NCBI GenBank assembly: GCA_031266555.1
Contig: JAISAU010000002.1
Span: 1-64,000, forward strand
DNA from: Campylobacteraceae bacterium
Lineage (GTDB): Bacteria; Campylobacterota; Campylobacteria; Campylobacterales; Campylobacteraceae
Direction of reading: 5' to 3'
Length of the DNA stretch: 64,000 bases
Shown here piece by piece: positions 7,717 to 15,812 of this stretch (position 1 is the stretch's first letter; each line of letters starts with the position of its first letter). The notes below the pieces were generated by a model. It was not told where the DNA came from and searched no databases. It was given only the letters and a program-made list of their open reading frames with translations. A program made the translations under genes and the position numbers.

Positions 7717-8400
7717 CTATTCATTATCTTTATCAGACCTATAATCCCATTTTATATTTATTTTTTCCAGTATTCTCATAAACTTATTTTTATCATTTGT
7801 CCCTACGTATATTCCATTTGCATTGTTTTCCAAATCAGTTGTCAATATTATTATTTCTATATCGTCATTTGTGAAAAATCTTAATTGTTGATTTGTGATT
7901 CCTTTAATTTCATTCCAATAATTTTCAACGTTTTTTATTATATTATTTTCGATTCCATCATCATTCGAATAATTTGCGGTATATTGTAATCCTTCCAGCG
8001 CCCCGTTCCAATAAGCCATTGACAATAAAAATCCTTCCATTGTTTCAGAATCTACAAGCCAATTATCTGAACCATTGTTTGGATCATAATTTCCATAAAC
8101 TTTTGGGTTATTGTTTCCCATATCTTTTTTATCTACCGCCCAATATACCGCACCTTGATTTTCTTCATAAAAGACCAAATAGTTACTATCATCAGTAAAA
8201 CCTATTTCGCCATTTATGTTTAATAACCTATTAAATGACTCATTAATCGTTTTATTTTTACCGAATATTAGATAATATTCACGTAAAATTTTTGGAAATT
8301 TTATACCTAAATTATTTTCTGCTTCAATAATTTCATTTTCGCTATATCCATAGTCTTTAGATATATTGTACAACGTTTTTATTTTTTGAATAATGTCCAT
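7717..8400 (-). CDS. SMI1/KNR4 (SUKH) family immunity protein
   Basis: This is a 227-residue soluble protein. The N-terminal signature of SUKH proteins is clear: residues 18-48 (YSENEIIEAENNLGIKFPKI, then LREYYLIFGKN) match the family's E..LG..FP..LREYY pattern. The central stretch GEIGFTDDSNYLVFYEENQG followed by VYWAVDKKDMGNNNPKVY is the usual beta core with a conserved Trp. SUKH proteins neutralise nuclease and other polymorphic toxins. No toxin lies next to it, so it is an orphan. AAGGAA precedes the ATG at 8400 and a consensus promoter lies at 8421-8449. Confidence 0.8.
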   Translation of the reverse strand: MDIIQKIKTLYNISKDYGYSENEIIEAENNLGIKFPKILREYYLIFGKNKTINESFNRLLNINGEIGFTDDSNYLVFYEENQGAVYWAVDKKDMGNNNPKVYGNYDPNNGSDNWLVDSETMEGFLLSMAYWNGALEGLQYTANYSNDDGIENNIIKNVENYWNEIKGITNQQLRFFTNDDIEIIILTTDLENNANGIYVGTNDKNKFMRILEKINIKWDYRSDKDNE

Positions 8401-8420
8401 GCCATTCCTTTGATTATTTT

Positions 8421-8449
8421 ATTGTATATTCTTTGGGTTCTTTTGTCAA
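8421..8449 (-). promoter_or_regulatory. Sigma70-type promoter of the SMI1/KNR4 cassette
   Basis: On the minus strand TTGACA (8444-8449) and TACAAT (8421-8426) have a 17-base spacer, between the cassette head and the start codon. Confidence 0.75.
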
Positions 8450-8469
8450 TAATTTTTATGAAATTCTTC

Positions 8470-8638
8470 AACCAATTTTAGGGAAAATAACATGTAACAT
8501 TCTGGCTGTTTACTACGTTTGAACAGAGATTTTGCATAAAAAATGAACGAAGCGAATGATCTATCCAAACGAAACCCTAAACCGCCTACATGTAAGCGTA
8601 AACGATCTTGCTATATACAATATATGCTCGTATTGCAT
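8470..8638 (-). other. attC-like site 7
   Basis: The head motif ACCAATTTTAGGG is followed by AACATGTAACATTCTGGCTGTTTACTACG. The right arm AAGCGTAAACGATCTTG keeps the CGTAAAC pairing partner. Both halves also carry the ACATGTAA motif. The outer arms have drifted. It lies behind the broken Imm22 gene. Confidence 0.45.
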
Positions 8639-8643
8639 TATTT

Positions 8644-9022
8644 TTATAAACTACTATTATATATTCCTATATATTTTAAACCATTATAATTTTCCTTGTA
8701 TGGTTTTTTTATTATAACGTCCGAATCAGTTAAATAAAACACTGCATTTGCCGTCACTATTCCCAATTTAGTACATTCTTTAACAGCACTATTTATCTCA
8801 TCACGATCTATTACCACATCATTCAAAACTTCCCTAACGGAAATTTCTTTTGTATATAATGGTAGTATCCATATAAAATCTTCATCATATTGATCTTGTC
8901 CGATATCCTTACAAAATTAGCATGATTCGGAGTCATCAAAGTACTTGATTATATTCTTCCTCGTTTAATGAAGTGGAACCGATCCAGATATGTATTTTCT
9001 TCATTCGTTCTATTGGCGACAT
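8644..9022 (-). pseudogene. Broken Imm22-family immunity gene
   Basis: The pieces spell an Imm22-type protein: MKKIHIWIGSTSLNEEEYNQ, then FDDSESC, then FCKDIGQDQYDEDFI followed by PLYTKEISVREVLNDVVIDR and the tail KPYKENYNGLKYIGIYNSSL. That order is the family pattern as I remember it. A frameshift near 8945 separates the first two pieces, and an in-frame TAA at 8917-8919 stands where CAA (Gln) would fit between the two Cys. GAGGG precedes the ATG at 9022. A TTG inside at 8826 could still start a 60-residue tail. Confidence 0.75.
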
Positions 9023-9047
9023 TACTTATACCCTCTTTTCTAAATTT

Positions 9048-9140
9048 TGACTTTTGCTATGGTGCACAACTAAGTTTTTATGACGTTCCCGCCAGTAAAT
9101 GACAAGACGTAAACAGTCCTATTATGCAACGTGGCGGAGT
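9048..9140 (-). other. attC-like site 8, short form
   Basis: The left arm TGCTATGGTGCACAACTAAG and the right arm GACGTAAACAGTCCTATTATGCAACGTGGC bound a site of only about 90 bases. The right arm keeps the GTAAACAGTCCT inner motif of the large sites at 412-612 and 1350-1550. It follows the broken gene at 9156-9360. Confidence 0.45.
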
Positions 9141-9155
9141 ACTTCATCTTTTTAT

Positions 9156-9360
9156 CTATTTCAATTCAATAATGCATTCTTCAAATATATTTTCCATCCA
9201 ATATCCATCTTCTTTGCTAAATCCTTTAAATATTATTATTCCATTTTTATTTTCAATCTCTTGTATTATTTCATGTTCTTTATACTCACTCGTTATTATT
9301 CTTCTTCAATATTTTTGCCAATATGCTGCAATCTGATGTACTTATGTTTTCAATGTTCAT
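9156..9360 (-). pseudogene. Frameshifted small cassette gene
   Basis: From the ATG at 9358-9360 the frame reads MNIENISTSDCSILAKILKK and stops soon after. The next frame continues without a break as IITSEYKEHEIIQEIENKNG to the end FEECIIELK at 9156. One frameshift near 9290 in an A/AT-rich run explains both. The restored protein would have about 68 residues. I do not recognise it. Its placement between two palindromic elements suggests a one-gene cassette in decay. Confidence 0.5.
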
Positions 9361-9403
9361 ATTATTTCCCCGCTTGGCGTAGTCTCCGTACTCCGTTGGT
9401 TTA

Positions 9404-9841
9404 TTAATAGATTTTTTCTTCAATTGCAATTTCCTTACATATTATCATAATTTCACCATAACCAAAACCAAATTCAGCCCTAAACTCCAATGTTTTCTCT
9501 TTTTTATTTTTTACATATATTTCGTAAGTAATTAAATCCGTATACCCATCATTTTCCGCTATTTGTTTAATTTTGTATTTTTTTATTTTCAAAAAGCGTA
9601 ATATAAACTTTCTGCTTTCTCCCAATAATGTTATAGTCATATTTGACATGTCAGTTTCAAAATTATGATCAAATTCAATCTTTTCTATTCGACTGTCATG
9701 TAAACTTTTTTCCCATAAGTCATGCCTTTCCGGATTGCTTATAAAATCGTACAACTCCATCGATATATAATTTTTTATACTATTAAGATATTTTATATAA
9801 TCGTTAAAATTGCCTCCATCAAAAGTTTTATTGAATTTCAT
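9404..9841 (-). CDS. Cassette protein of unknown function
   Basis: This 145-residue soluble protein has mixed alpha/beta character with no signal or membrane segment. The first half is helical (FNDYIKYLNSIKNYISMELY), followed by alternating strands (MTITLLGESRKFILRFLKIK, then LEFRAEFGFGYGEIMIICKE). AGGA precedes the ATG at 9841. It is a clean open frame, unlike both its neighbours. I do not recognise the family; the array suggests an immunity role. Confidence 0.5.
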   Translation of the reverse strand: MKFNKTFDGGNFNDYIKYLNSIKNYISMELYDFISNPERHDLWEKSLHDSRIEKIEFDHNFETDMSNMTITLLGESRKFILRFLKIKKYKIKQIAENDGYTDLITYEIYVKNKKEKTLEFRAEFGFGYGEIMIICKEIAIEEKIY

Positions 9842-9894
9842 TTATTTCTTCCTATTTTTCATTTATGTCAATTAGTTTTTATTGTATACTTTTC

Positions 9895-10003
9895 AACCAA
9901 TTTTAGGCATTATTGCACATAACATTTTAGTCGCGTACGACAATTTATAGCCCGAACCGCTTTTGACAGCAAAGCGTAAATATGCGTAGTATGCAAGTAT
10001 CCC
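9895..10003 (-). other. attC-like site 9
   Basis: The head motif ACCAATTTTAGGC is followed by ATTATTGCACATAACATTTTAG, with a core (ACATAAC) identical to that of site 2. The right half, AAAGCGTAAATATGCGTAGTATGCAAG, pairs poorly. It follows the broken gene at 10016-10335. Confidence 0.45.
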
Positions 10004-10015
10004 ATTTTTATATTT

Positions 10016-10335
10016 TAATTTTCCTTCCATTTATTATTCGCAAAATTGTCCTCTTCTTTTCCTTCAACAATTTTTAATCCAATTTTTTTGATAATATCTT
10101 CTGAAACATTATTTCCGGCTAATCCTGCAAAATGAATATTGCCGTATTAACAAATATTTAAGTAATACCGTTCCATTTTGTCAAAAATCATAATACCGTT
10201 TTTCTCATCAGCGTCTTTTATGCTTGAATAAATGTCATTATCAAATAAAACCTCTTGAATTTTTGCTATTTCAGAAGATATATTTTTATGATTTTCAAAT
10301 ATATTTTTCCGTTTAATTAATTCAATAGTATTCAT
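10016..10335 (-). pseudogene. Cassette gene interrupted by an in-frame stop
   Basis: The frame from the ATG at 10335 reads MNTIELIKRKNIFENHKNIS and on to FDKMERYYLNIC, then an in-frame TAA, and continues in the same frame as YGNIHFAGLAGNNVSEDIIK to the end FANNKWKEN. Open sequence on both sides of a single stop suggests a nonsense mutation in a gene of about 105 codons. The start is fixed by the promoter at 10343-10371; a longer frame starting upstream would run through the -35 box. The family is not recognised. Confidence 0.55.
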
Positions 10336-10342
10336 AAAATAA

Positions 10343-10371
10343 AGTATACATTTTTCATAAAATATTGTCAA
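10343..10371 (-). promoter_or_regulatory. Sigma70-type promoter of the last cassette
   Basis: On the minus strand TTGACA (10366-10371) and TATACT (10343-10348) have a 17-base spacer. The ATG at 10333-10335 lies seven bases after the -10 box, again a leaderless arrangement. Confidence 0.7.
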
Positions 10372-10773
10372 TTTATTTTTTTATAATTATCTAATTAATT
10401 TAAGGCGTATTGTGCAAAACAAATTTGCCATGATATTTATACAAGCGTACAGGAAAGGTTATATTTCTAATGTGATTTGCAAATTTTTTTAAGAGAAATT
10501 TTATAAACATGTAAGTATTTTTTGCTACATGTAAGGAGATTTTATAGCTAAAACTATTAAAATCGGCATTTCAACTTCAACTTTCATGAAATGTTTTTTG
10601 CCACATATATTAAAATACCTTACATGTATTGGTTTGATTTTTAATAATATTTGTGTCATTCTCGTGAAAGCGAAATCTAAAAATAAAGGTTAAATTATGA
10701 GCAAAAAGTAAATATGAATTGTTTCGTTGTTACATTCCTCACATGTTGACTTCTTCATTTGACGCAAACTAAC
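10372..10773. other. Gene-free right border of the cassette array
   Basis: I see no gene in these 400 bases. The left end (10390-10425) carries the last cassette head (AATTTAAGGCGTATTGTGCAAAAC). If an attI site or integrase existed in the usual layout it would lie here, but neither is recognisable. The rest is AT-rich with three ACATGTA-type motifs (about 10509, 10532 and 10619). Confidence 0.5.
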
Positions 10774-12132
10774 CTACTCTCCATATAAAATTTTCTTTAC
10801 CAGATCCTGTCTCTCGTGAAGAGCTTTTGCAAGTCTGCTAAAGCCAGAGGTTACTGTTCCTGTTAATGTCCATGGATGTTCTTTACGCGGCAATATTGTT
10901 GAAAAATAGATATTTCTCCCACTTGCTAAGACAAAAAGATCAACAATAGTATTTAGATTTGTGCTATATCTATTGATGTTTTTATTGTTATGTAAAGGTC
11001 TCCCTTGCGTGTCTGGAAGCTCTGTAATTACACAAAGTCTATCACCAAAAAAAGATTTGGCATAAAGTTGACACTCTAAATCATCAGTACAAAGGACTAT
11101 TTTATTTCCAAGTTTATCTTTGATATTTTCAAAAAACGTTTTATAATCAGTTTTATAGTCCGTATTTCTCACATGTATAGCGTCATAACTCCCAAGTTTT
11201 TCAAGTATGCTAACTATATAGATTTTTACTTTTTCATTTAATCTTAGCCATTCAAAAGTATCTACGCCAAGACCACCGCCGGATTGCTCATGAACCAATA
11301 TATCTTCTTCATACGACTTTGCAAAATCAAATGTAATCAATTCACTTGTTGCAGCATAAACAAACTTTCTCTTTTCACTTGAATATGCTACTTGATATCC
11401 TACTATATCATTCTCCAGAAAAGCAGGATAACAAGTAAATTCATATTTCATAAAATCAAATCCTCCCAAGTAAACACTATCAGGTACAGTAAAATAGTTG
11501 TCAAAACTATCTAAAAATCCACCCCTTGAACCATCAATATAAAGTTCTCTATCATAAGTTAACGCATATTGTCTACATTTTTGCATTTGTACCAGCATAT
11601 CGTTTAATCCGCTACGCGGCCTACAAAAAACAATCTTTTTATTGTATAACGGTTTTTCTTCTCTCTTCGTAACCAAAACATTAACTTTTGAGAGATGAAA
11701 ATATTCGTTAATTTGAGACGTTATCTTTATTTGTTTCATTCTTTGAGGATATTTACATGGAAGTATCAAAGGCAAACCATTTGGTTCTGCACCAAATAGT
11801 AAATCTCCTTGATGTATTTTAATATATTCTTTGCCATTAAAAAGTTCTACTGTTAATTTTCTGCTTTTCTCTTGACACATCTTCTTTCTATTGTGCAAGA
11901 TGACATACTCCACAACTCTTGGCTTATCAAGAGTAAGTTCCCACCACTGGTTTTGCTCCTTGTCAGTATGAAAAGCAAAGTCTACCTCGCCTACATCCAT
12001 TACTGCTCTTTGAGCATCGTCAGGTTTTGACCATTTAGATAACGAACTTTGAATAGCCTTGCCCAATGGGGCTATGTCCATTAGGTTTTCTGTTTCGCAG
12101 AGATTTCTTATAAAGTCTTTATGAAAATCCAA
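10774..12132 (-). CDS. Glycosyltransferase with discoidin-like N-terminal domain, fucosyltransferase-like
   Basis: This is a 452-residue cytoplasmic protein. Residues 20-155 look like an F5/8 type C (discoidin-like) carbohydrate-binding fold (SLSKWSKPDDAQRAVMDVGE, then WWELTLDKPRVVEYVILHNR). Residues 165-450 resemble the fucosyltransferase-like fold: FCRPRSGLNDMLVQM at the start and DAIHVRNTDYKTD plus VLCTDDLECQLYAKSFFG near residues 320-365, the latter being the nucleotide-sugar-binding signature. The donor sugar cannot be read from sequence. It is the last gene of a three-gene glycan operon, 13 bases after the previous stop. Confidence 0.65.
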   Translation of the reverse strand: MDFHKDFIRNLCETENLMDIAPLGKAIQSSLSKWSKPDDAQRAVMDVGEVDFAFHTDKEQNQWWELTLDKPRVVEYVILHNRKKMCQEKSRKLTVELFNGKEYIKIHQGDLLFGAEPNGLPLILPCKYPQRMKQIKITSQINEYFHLSKVNVLVTKREEKPLYNKKIVFCRPRSGLNDMLVQMQKCRQYALTYDRELYIDGSRGGFLDSFDNYFTVPDSVYLGGFDFMKYEFTCYPAFLENDIVGYQVAYSSEKRKFVYAATSELITFDFAKSYEEDILVHEQSGGGLGVDTFEWLRLNEKVKIYIVSILEKLGSYDAIHVRNTDYKTDYKTFFENIKDKLGNKIVLCTDDLECQLYAKSFFGDRLCVITELPDTQGRPLHNNKNINRYSTNLNTIVDLFVLASGRNIYFSTILPRKEHPWTLTGTVTSGFSRLAKALHERQDLVKKILYGE

Positions 12133-12145
12133 ACTACATCTCCAT

Positions 12146-14788
12146 TTATTTATTGCTTTCTTTCAGTGGCTCGTCTAAAGCCAATATAGCTCTGTATATT
12201 CGCTCACAATTTTGACCATCACGCACAGGAAATGTCTCTTGCATGCGTTCTAAATATTTTTTAGCAGGTTTGCCTCCTCTTTTCATAAGAGACTCTATCT
12301 CTTTTAAAAGATTTTCTTCGTCTATCACTACAGCTCCGAACCCATCTTTTCTATAGTCAAAATATCCCTTAGTAGCAGTATGTCTTGCAAAAAATTCATC
12401 TTCATCAAACTGATAATAAATTGTCTCTTTATGTAAATACGCCATATTAAATGCTACGGAAGAGTAGTCTGTAATCAACATGGAAGATTCAGTAAAAATG
12501 TCCTGAACATTTATAATATTACTTCTTAATATTATATCAATATGATTGCCAAATTGTACATCATTAAAATAACCTTGCATATTTAAATGAGGAAAAATTT
12601 GAATTTTAAAATTATACTTTTGTGACAAATCGGCTAACTTTTTGGATTTCAACAAGCCAAACCAAGCTTTAGCATATTTAGAATCAAAAAAGTCATCAAA
12701 TAACTCTTTTTTGGATGTTCCTACTTTTCCTCCGACAAGATATCTTCTCCACGTAGGTATAATCAATATCTTCATTTGAGTAGATATTTCCTTTGCTCTC
12801 TCTAAAAGAGTATCATATCTAGCTAATCCTGTTTTTACTACCTCTTTTGTTCCCATATTATAAGTTGTAAAATCTTCAGCTATAGATCTGTATTCTTTAT
12901 CTGTAGTAGTTATAAAAAGGTCTATGGACATATTATTCAGCCATGCAGATAAATTATCTTTTATAACACCATGCTGCAAACAAACAAAATGCTTCCCTTT
13001 TAAAATATCTTTTCTATATCTAATAACATAGTTATCCATATGTGAAGATATTAGTTTATCAGCTCCTTTGAGATATGACAAATAAGATGCGCTTCCAAAC
13101 TCTATAAGATTAAAATCATCTTTTTTTAATCTTATCCAATCCACCGAATTTTTTTTCAATGCAAAATAGATTTTTTGCTTAGGGTAATTCTTTGTGATAA
13201 AGCGATAAAGATGTTCCGCACTATCATCAGCTTCAACATCTCTATCCATGAGTATCCAATATCTATCTTTTCTTGCCTGTATCTGATGATTAAAAGTAGA
13301 TAATAGTTGTATTCCGCTTAATGATTTATATTTTTTACCACCCAAATCACATTCAACATCTCTTCCGTCTATCTTGCATATTATATTTTGTGCTGACTTG
13401 TTTAGTTTAATCCAAATGTGACGTTCATATATAAATACTCTTGATAAAAACTCTCTTTTTATGATTTTCGAATAGACAATATCGGCTTTTTTGCCATCAA
13501 AAAACAAGTCTATTTTTTCATTGCCAAAAAAACAAACTCTGATTAGATTTTTTCTATCGTCATATTTGTCAAAATAGGCATATTTGCACTCTACTGGCAC
13601 TTGTTTAAAACACTGAATCGAACCTACTTTAAAGTAGTACCAAAAACCGCTCAATTCAACAGGAAAAGAGTTTATCGTCTTTATATCTATATATAAAAAT
13701 ACTTTATCACAAAGCAATAAAAACTCATTTCCTTCTGTATCCGAGAACATCCCTGCTCTTCTATTGTCATTAACAAAATACTTTATCTTCCATGATATGT
13801 CATACAATATAGTATTTTGCACAAAGAGAGGTACGAAACCATACTTTTGCTTAAAAAGTTCAAATATATCCAAATAAGCCTCTTTTAATACATCTATATA
13901 CCACTCTTTTTTATCAGAAGACGTATCAACAGACGAAGTTTTATCTCCTCTTTTTCTATAATAATATTTTGGTTTGGAACAAAATAGATTGTAGCCATCC
14001 GACACTTTACTTATATATCTCAGTATAGAATGTCCATCTTCAAAACTCGGCCAGCGTGAATTTGAAAAGAAAATATGCTGTCTTTTAATCTCATCCGCAC
14101 TGAAAAATGCCGAATTTACAGCTAATTGTATAAAATTTTTCAAATCACTACTCGGAACTATCGAAACTTCATTTTTGTAAAAAATTTTAAACGGTCTGTC
14201 ATTTTTAAACTCATTTCTCGCCTCATAATAGCTAATCACATTGCAAGAGAGCATTTTCACATCATACAAAGCATGCTCCCTAAGTTGTTTATCGACATCA
14301 TAAAAATAGTCAAAATGCACAAAATCATCCGAATCTATAAACGTAACCCATGGATTTTTGATAATGGGTAAGCCCCTGTTTCTTGCTGCGCCTTGTCCTT
14401 GATTTTCTTGATAAATGTAAGTTATATTTTTTGGAAACTTTTTTTGCCATTTTTTGATTATTTTGGCAGATTTATCGGTAGAGCCGTCATCAACAAGTAT
14501 AAGTTCTATATGCTTTTTAAAATCAAGCGTTTGTCTTGTGAGCGATTTGAAATAATCATCAAGATATTTTTCACTATTGTAAGTAGCGGTAACAACACTA
14601 TATTTTAAATGGCTATCAGGTTTTTTAAGTATCCACAGTTTTAGAAGCGATATATACTTAATATGCGAGACAAAATCAAAATCTAAAAATTTACGTATGC
14701 TATTAAGTTTTCTCATAAAAATACTGTCTTTAAAAAATGCTTTTGGGTCTCTTGAAAATTTTCTATATTTTCTTTGGAATTTTGTCAT
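12146..14788 (-). CDS. Bifunctional glycosyltransferase family 2 / CDP-glycerol glycerophosphotransferase-like protein
   Basis: This is an 880-residue two-domain enzyme. Residues 55-290 form a GT-A glycosyltransferase (SVVTATYNSEKYLDDYFKSL, ILVDDGSTDKSA, and the metal-binding TFIDSDDFVHF). Residues 500-870 resemble the TagB/TagF CDP-glycerol:polyglycerophosphate transferases (VCLQHGVIKDNLS, ILIIPTWRRYLVGG, ITDYSSVAFNMAYL). Together they suggest synthesis of a surface polysaccharide with sugar and polyol-phosphate units. It overlaps the upstream glycosyltransferase gene by 26 bases, so the two are translationally linked. Confidence 0.75.
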   Translation of the reverse strand: MTKFQRKYRKFSRDPKAFFKDSIFMRKLNSIRKFLDFDFVSHIKYISLLKLWILKKPDSHLKYSVVTATYNSEKYLDDYFKSLTRQTLDFKKHIELILVDDGSTDKSAKIIKKWQKKFPKNITYIYQENQGQGAARNRGLPIIKNPWVTFIDSDDFVHFDYFYDVDKQLREHALYDVKMLSCNVISYYEARNEFKNDRPFKIFYKNEVSIVPSSDLKNFIQLAVNSAFFSADEIKRQHIFFSNSRWPSFEDGHSILRYISKVSDGYNLFCSKPKYYYRKRGDKTSSVDTSSDKKEWYIDVLKEAYLDIFELFKQKYGFVPLFVQNTILYDISWKIKYFVNDNRRAGMFSDTEGNEFLLLCDKVFLYIDIKTINSFPVELSGFWYYFKVGSIQCFKQVPVECKYAYFDKYDDRKNLIRVCFFGNEKIDLFFDGKKADIVYSKIIKREFLSRVFIYERHIWIKLNKSAQNIICKIDGRDVECDLGGKKYKSLSGIQLLSTFNHQIQARKDRYWILMDRDVEADDSAEHLYRFITKNYPKQKIYFALKKNSVDWIRLKKDDFNLIEFGSASYLSYLKGADKLISSHMDNYVIRYRKDILKGKHFVCLQHGVIKDNLSAWLNNMSIDLFITTTDKEYRSIAEDFTTYNMGTKEVVKTGLARYDTLLERAKEISTQMKILIIPTWRRYLVGGKVGTSKKELFDDFFDSKYAKAWFGLLKSKKLADLSQKYNFKIQIFPHLNMQGYFNDVQFGNHIDIILRSNIINVQDIFTESSMLITDYSSVAFNMAYLHKETIYYQFDEDEFFARHTATKGYFDYRKDGFGAVVIDEENLLKEIESLMKRGGKPAKKYLERMQETFPVRDGQNCERIYRAILALDEPLKESNK

Positions 14789-15809
14789 GTCTAAGAAGTC
14801 CTTTGAATTTTTTTATATTGGATTTTATATGATCAAACAGCGTAAAATTCCTCCACATGTGTCTTGGTATCGGATCAAATAAAACTTGATAATCATATAT
14901 TTTGATGTTATTTCCGCTGCAAAAATCCAAAAAGCAGTGCAAAAAAGTTTTTGAACTTTGATGTTTTATATTTTCTTTATCTAATATACTTCGCCACTTA
15001 TCATGAAAATATTTGGCGTTTCGACTGCGATTAATGTAGTATATATCATTGATATTTTTATCATGGTGCAAATGAAGAATATATTTTTTTGATACAAGTT
15101 CTTTTATGGAAGTTTTAGCAATATCGGCTCTGAATCCTTCCATAAATACTAAAGTAATATAAGGATTATCTATGAGTATGCTTTCCTGCATAGACATAAG
15201 CCCTTTATACGATAAAAGTCTAATCATAAAATCAAAATCTTCATATCCGTGTCCGTAAAAGTTCTCATCAAAACCGCCTATCTCTTTAACGGAATACGTA
15301 TCAACACAAATAAGAGACGTAGGAAACGCTATATGCATAATCAAATCTCTGCGGAAATTAAAAAAATAATCCACCATTTGTTTTGTAGAATGGTTATCTT
15401 TTACAAAATCGCTACCTTTTTTTGTGAGATAAAGACAGGGAAGCATCGCGAAACAACTCTTTTTATTTATGGCTTCATATACTATATACCTAACGGTATC
15501 GGCATCAAACACCGTATCGACATCTAAAAATAGTATATACTCGGTTGCTGTTTGATTAATAGCTGTATTGCGTATCTTGGCAAGCGGCACATTGTCGCCT
15601 TCTGTTTTAACCACCGTTATGTTTTTTATTAGAGATAAGGAAGAGAATAATTCATTGTTGATATCGTCATCTTTGAAATTAATACTAAATATAGCAGAAA
15701 ATCCATCTCTGCTAATATCACTCGCAAGACTGAGAGCTCTTTTAAATATCTCTTTGGATCTTCTGCTAATATCTATCGGTATGATTAATGTGACTGTATT
15801 TATCAGCAA
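14763..15809 (-). CDS. Glycosyltransferase family 2, KfoC-like, first gene of the glycan operon
   Basis: This 348-residue cytoplasmic enzyme has a GT-A fold: VTLIIPIDISRRSKEIFK at the start, YILFLDVDTVFDAD (DxD motif) near residue 93, and GGFDENFYGHGYEDFDFMIR near residue 178, the ED-containing acceptor motif of chondroitin-polymerase-type transferases. The frame begins with TTG at 15809, since no in-frame ATG lies nearby. A poly-C run (coding strand) lies 54-68 bases upstream, within a short frame that stops three bases before this start. It probably adds a sugar to a capsule-like glycan. Confidence 0.65.
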   Translation of the reverse strand: MLINTVTLIIPIDISRRSKEIFKRALSLASDISRDGFSAIFSINFKDDDINNELFSSLSLIKNITVVKTEGDNVPLAKIRNTAINQTATEYILFLDVDTVFDADTVRYIVYEAINKKSCFAMLPCLYLTKKGSDFVKDNHSTKQMVDYFFNFRRDLIMHIAFPTSLICVDTYSVKEIGGFDENFYGHGYEDFDFMIRLLSYKGLMSMQESILIDNPYITLVFMEGFRADIAKTSIKELVSKKYILHLHHDKNINDIYYINRSRNAKYFHDKWRSILDKENIKHQSSKTFLHCFLDFCSGNNIKIYDYQVLFDPIPRHMWRNFTLFDHIKSNIKKFKGLLRHDKIPKKI

Positions 15810-15812
15810 TTT

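Noticed and set aside
1-10773. CRISPR array
   Set aside because: The repeats are about 90-200 bp, variable, palindromic and separated by genes of 350-1000 bp; there is no short repeat-spacer pattern.
10372-10773. Integrase gene or attI site at the right end of the array
   Set aside because: No frame of integrase length or tyrosine-recombinase motif exists here, and the only core-like word (GTTTTGC on the minus strand) does not fit the consensus.
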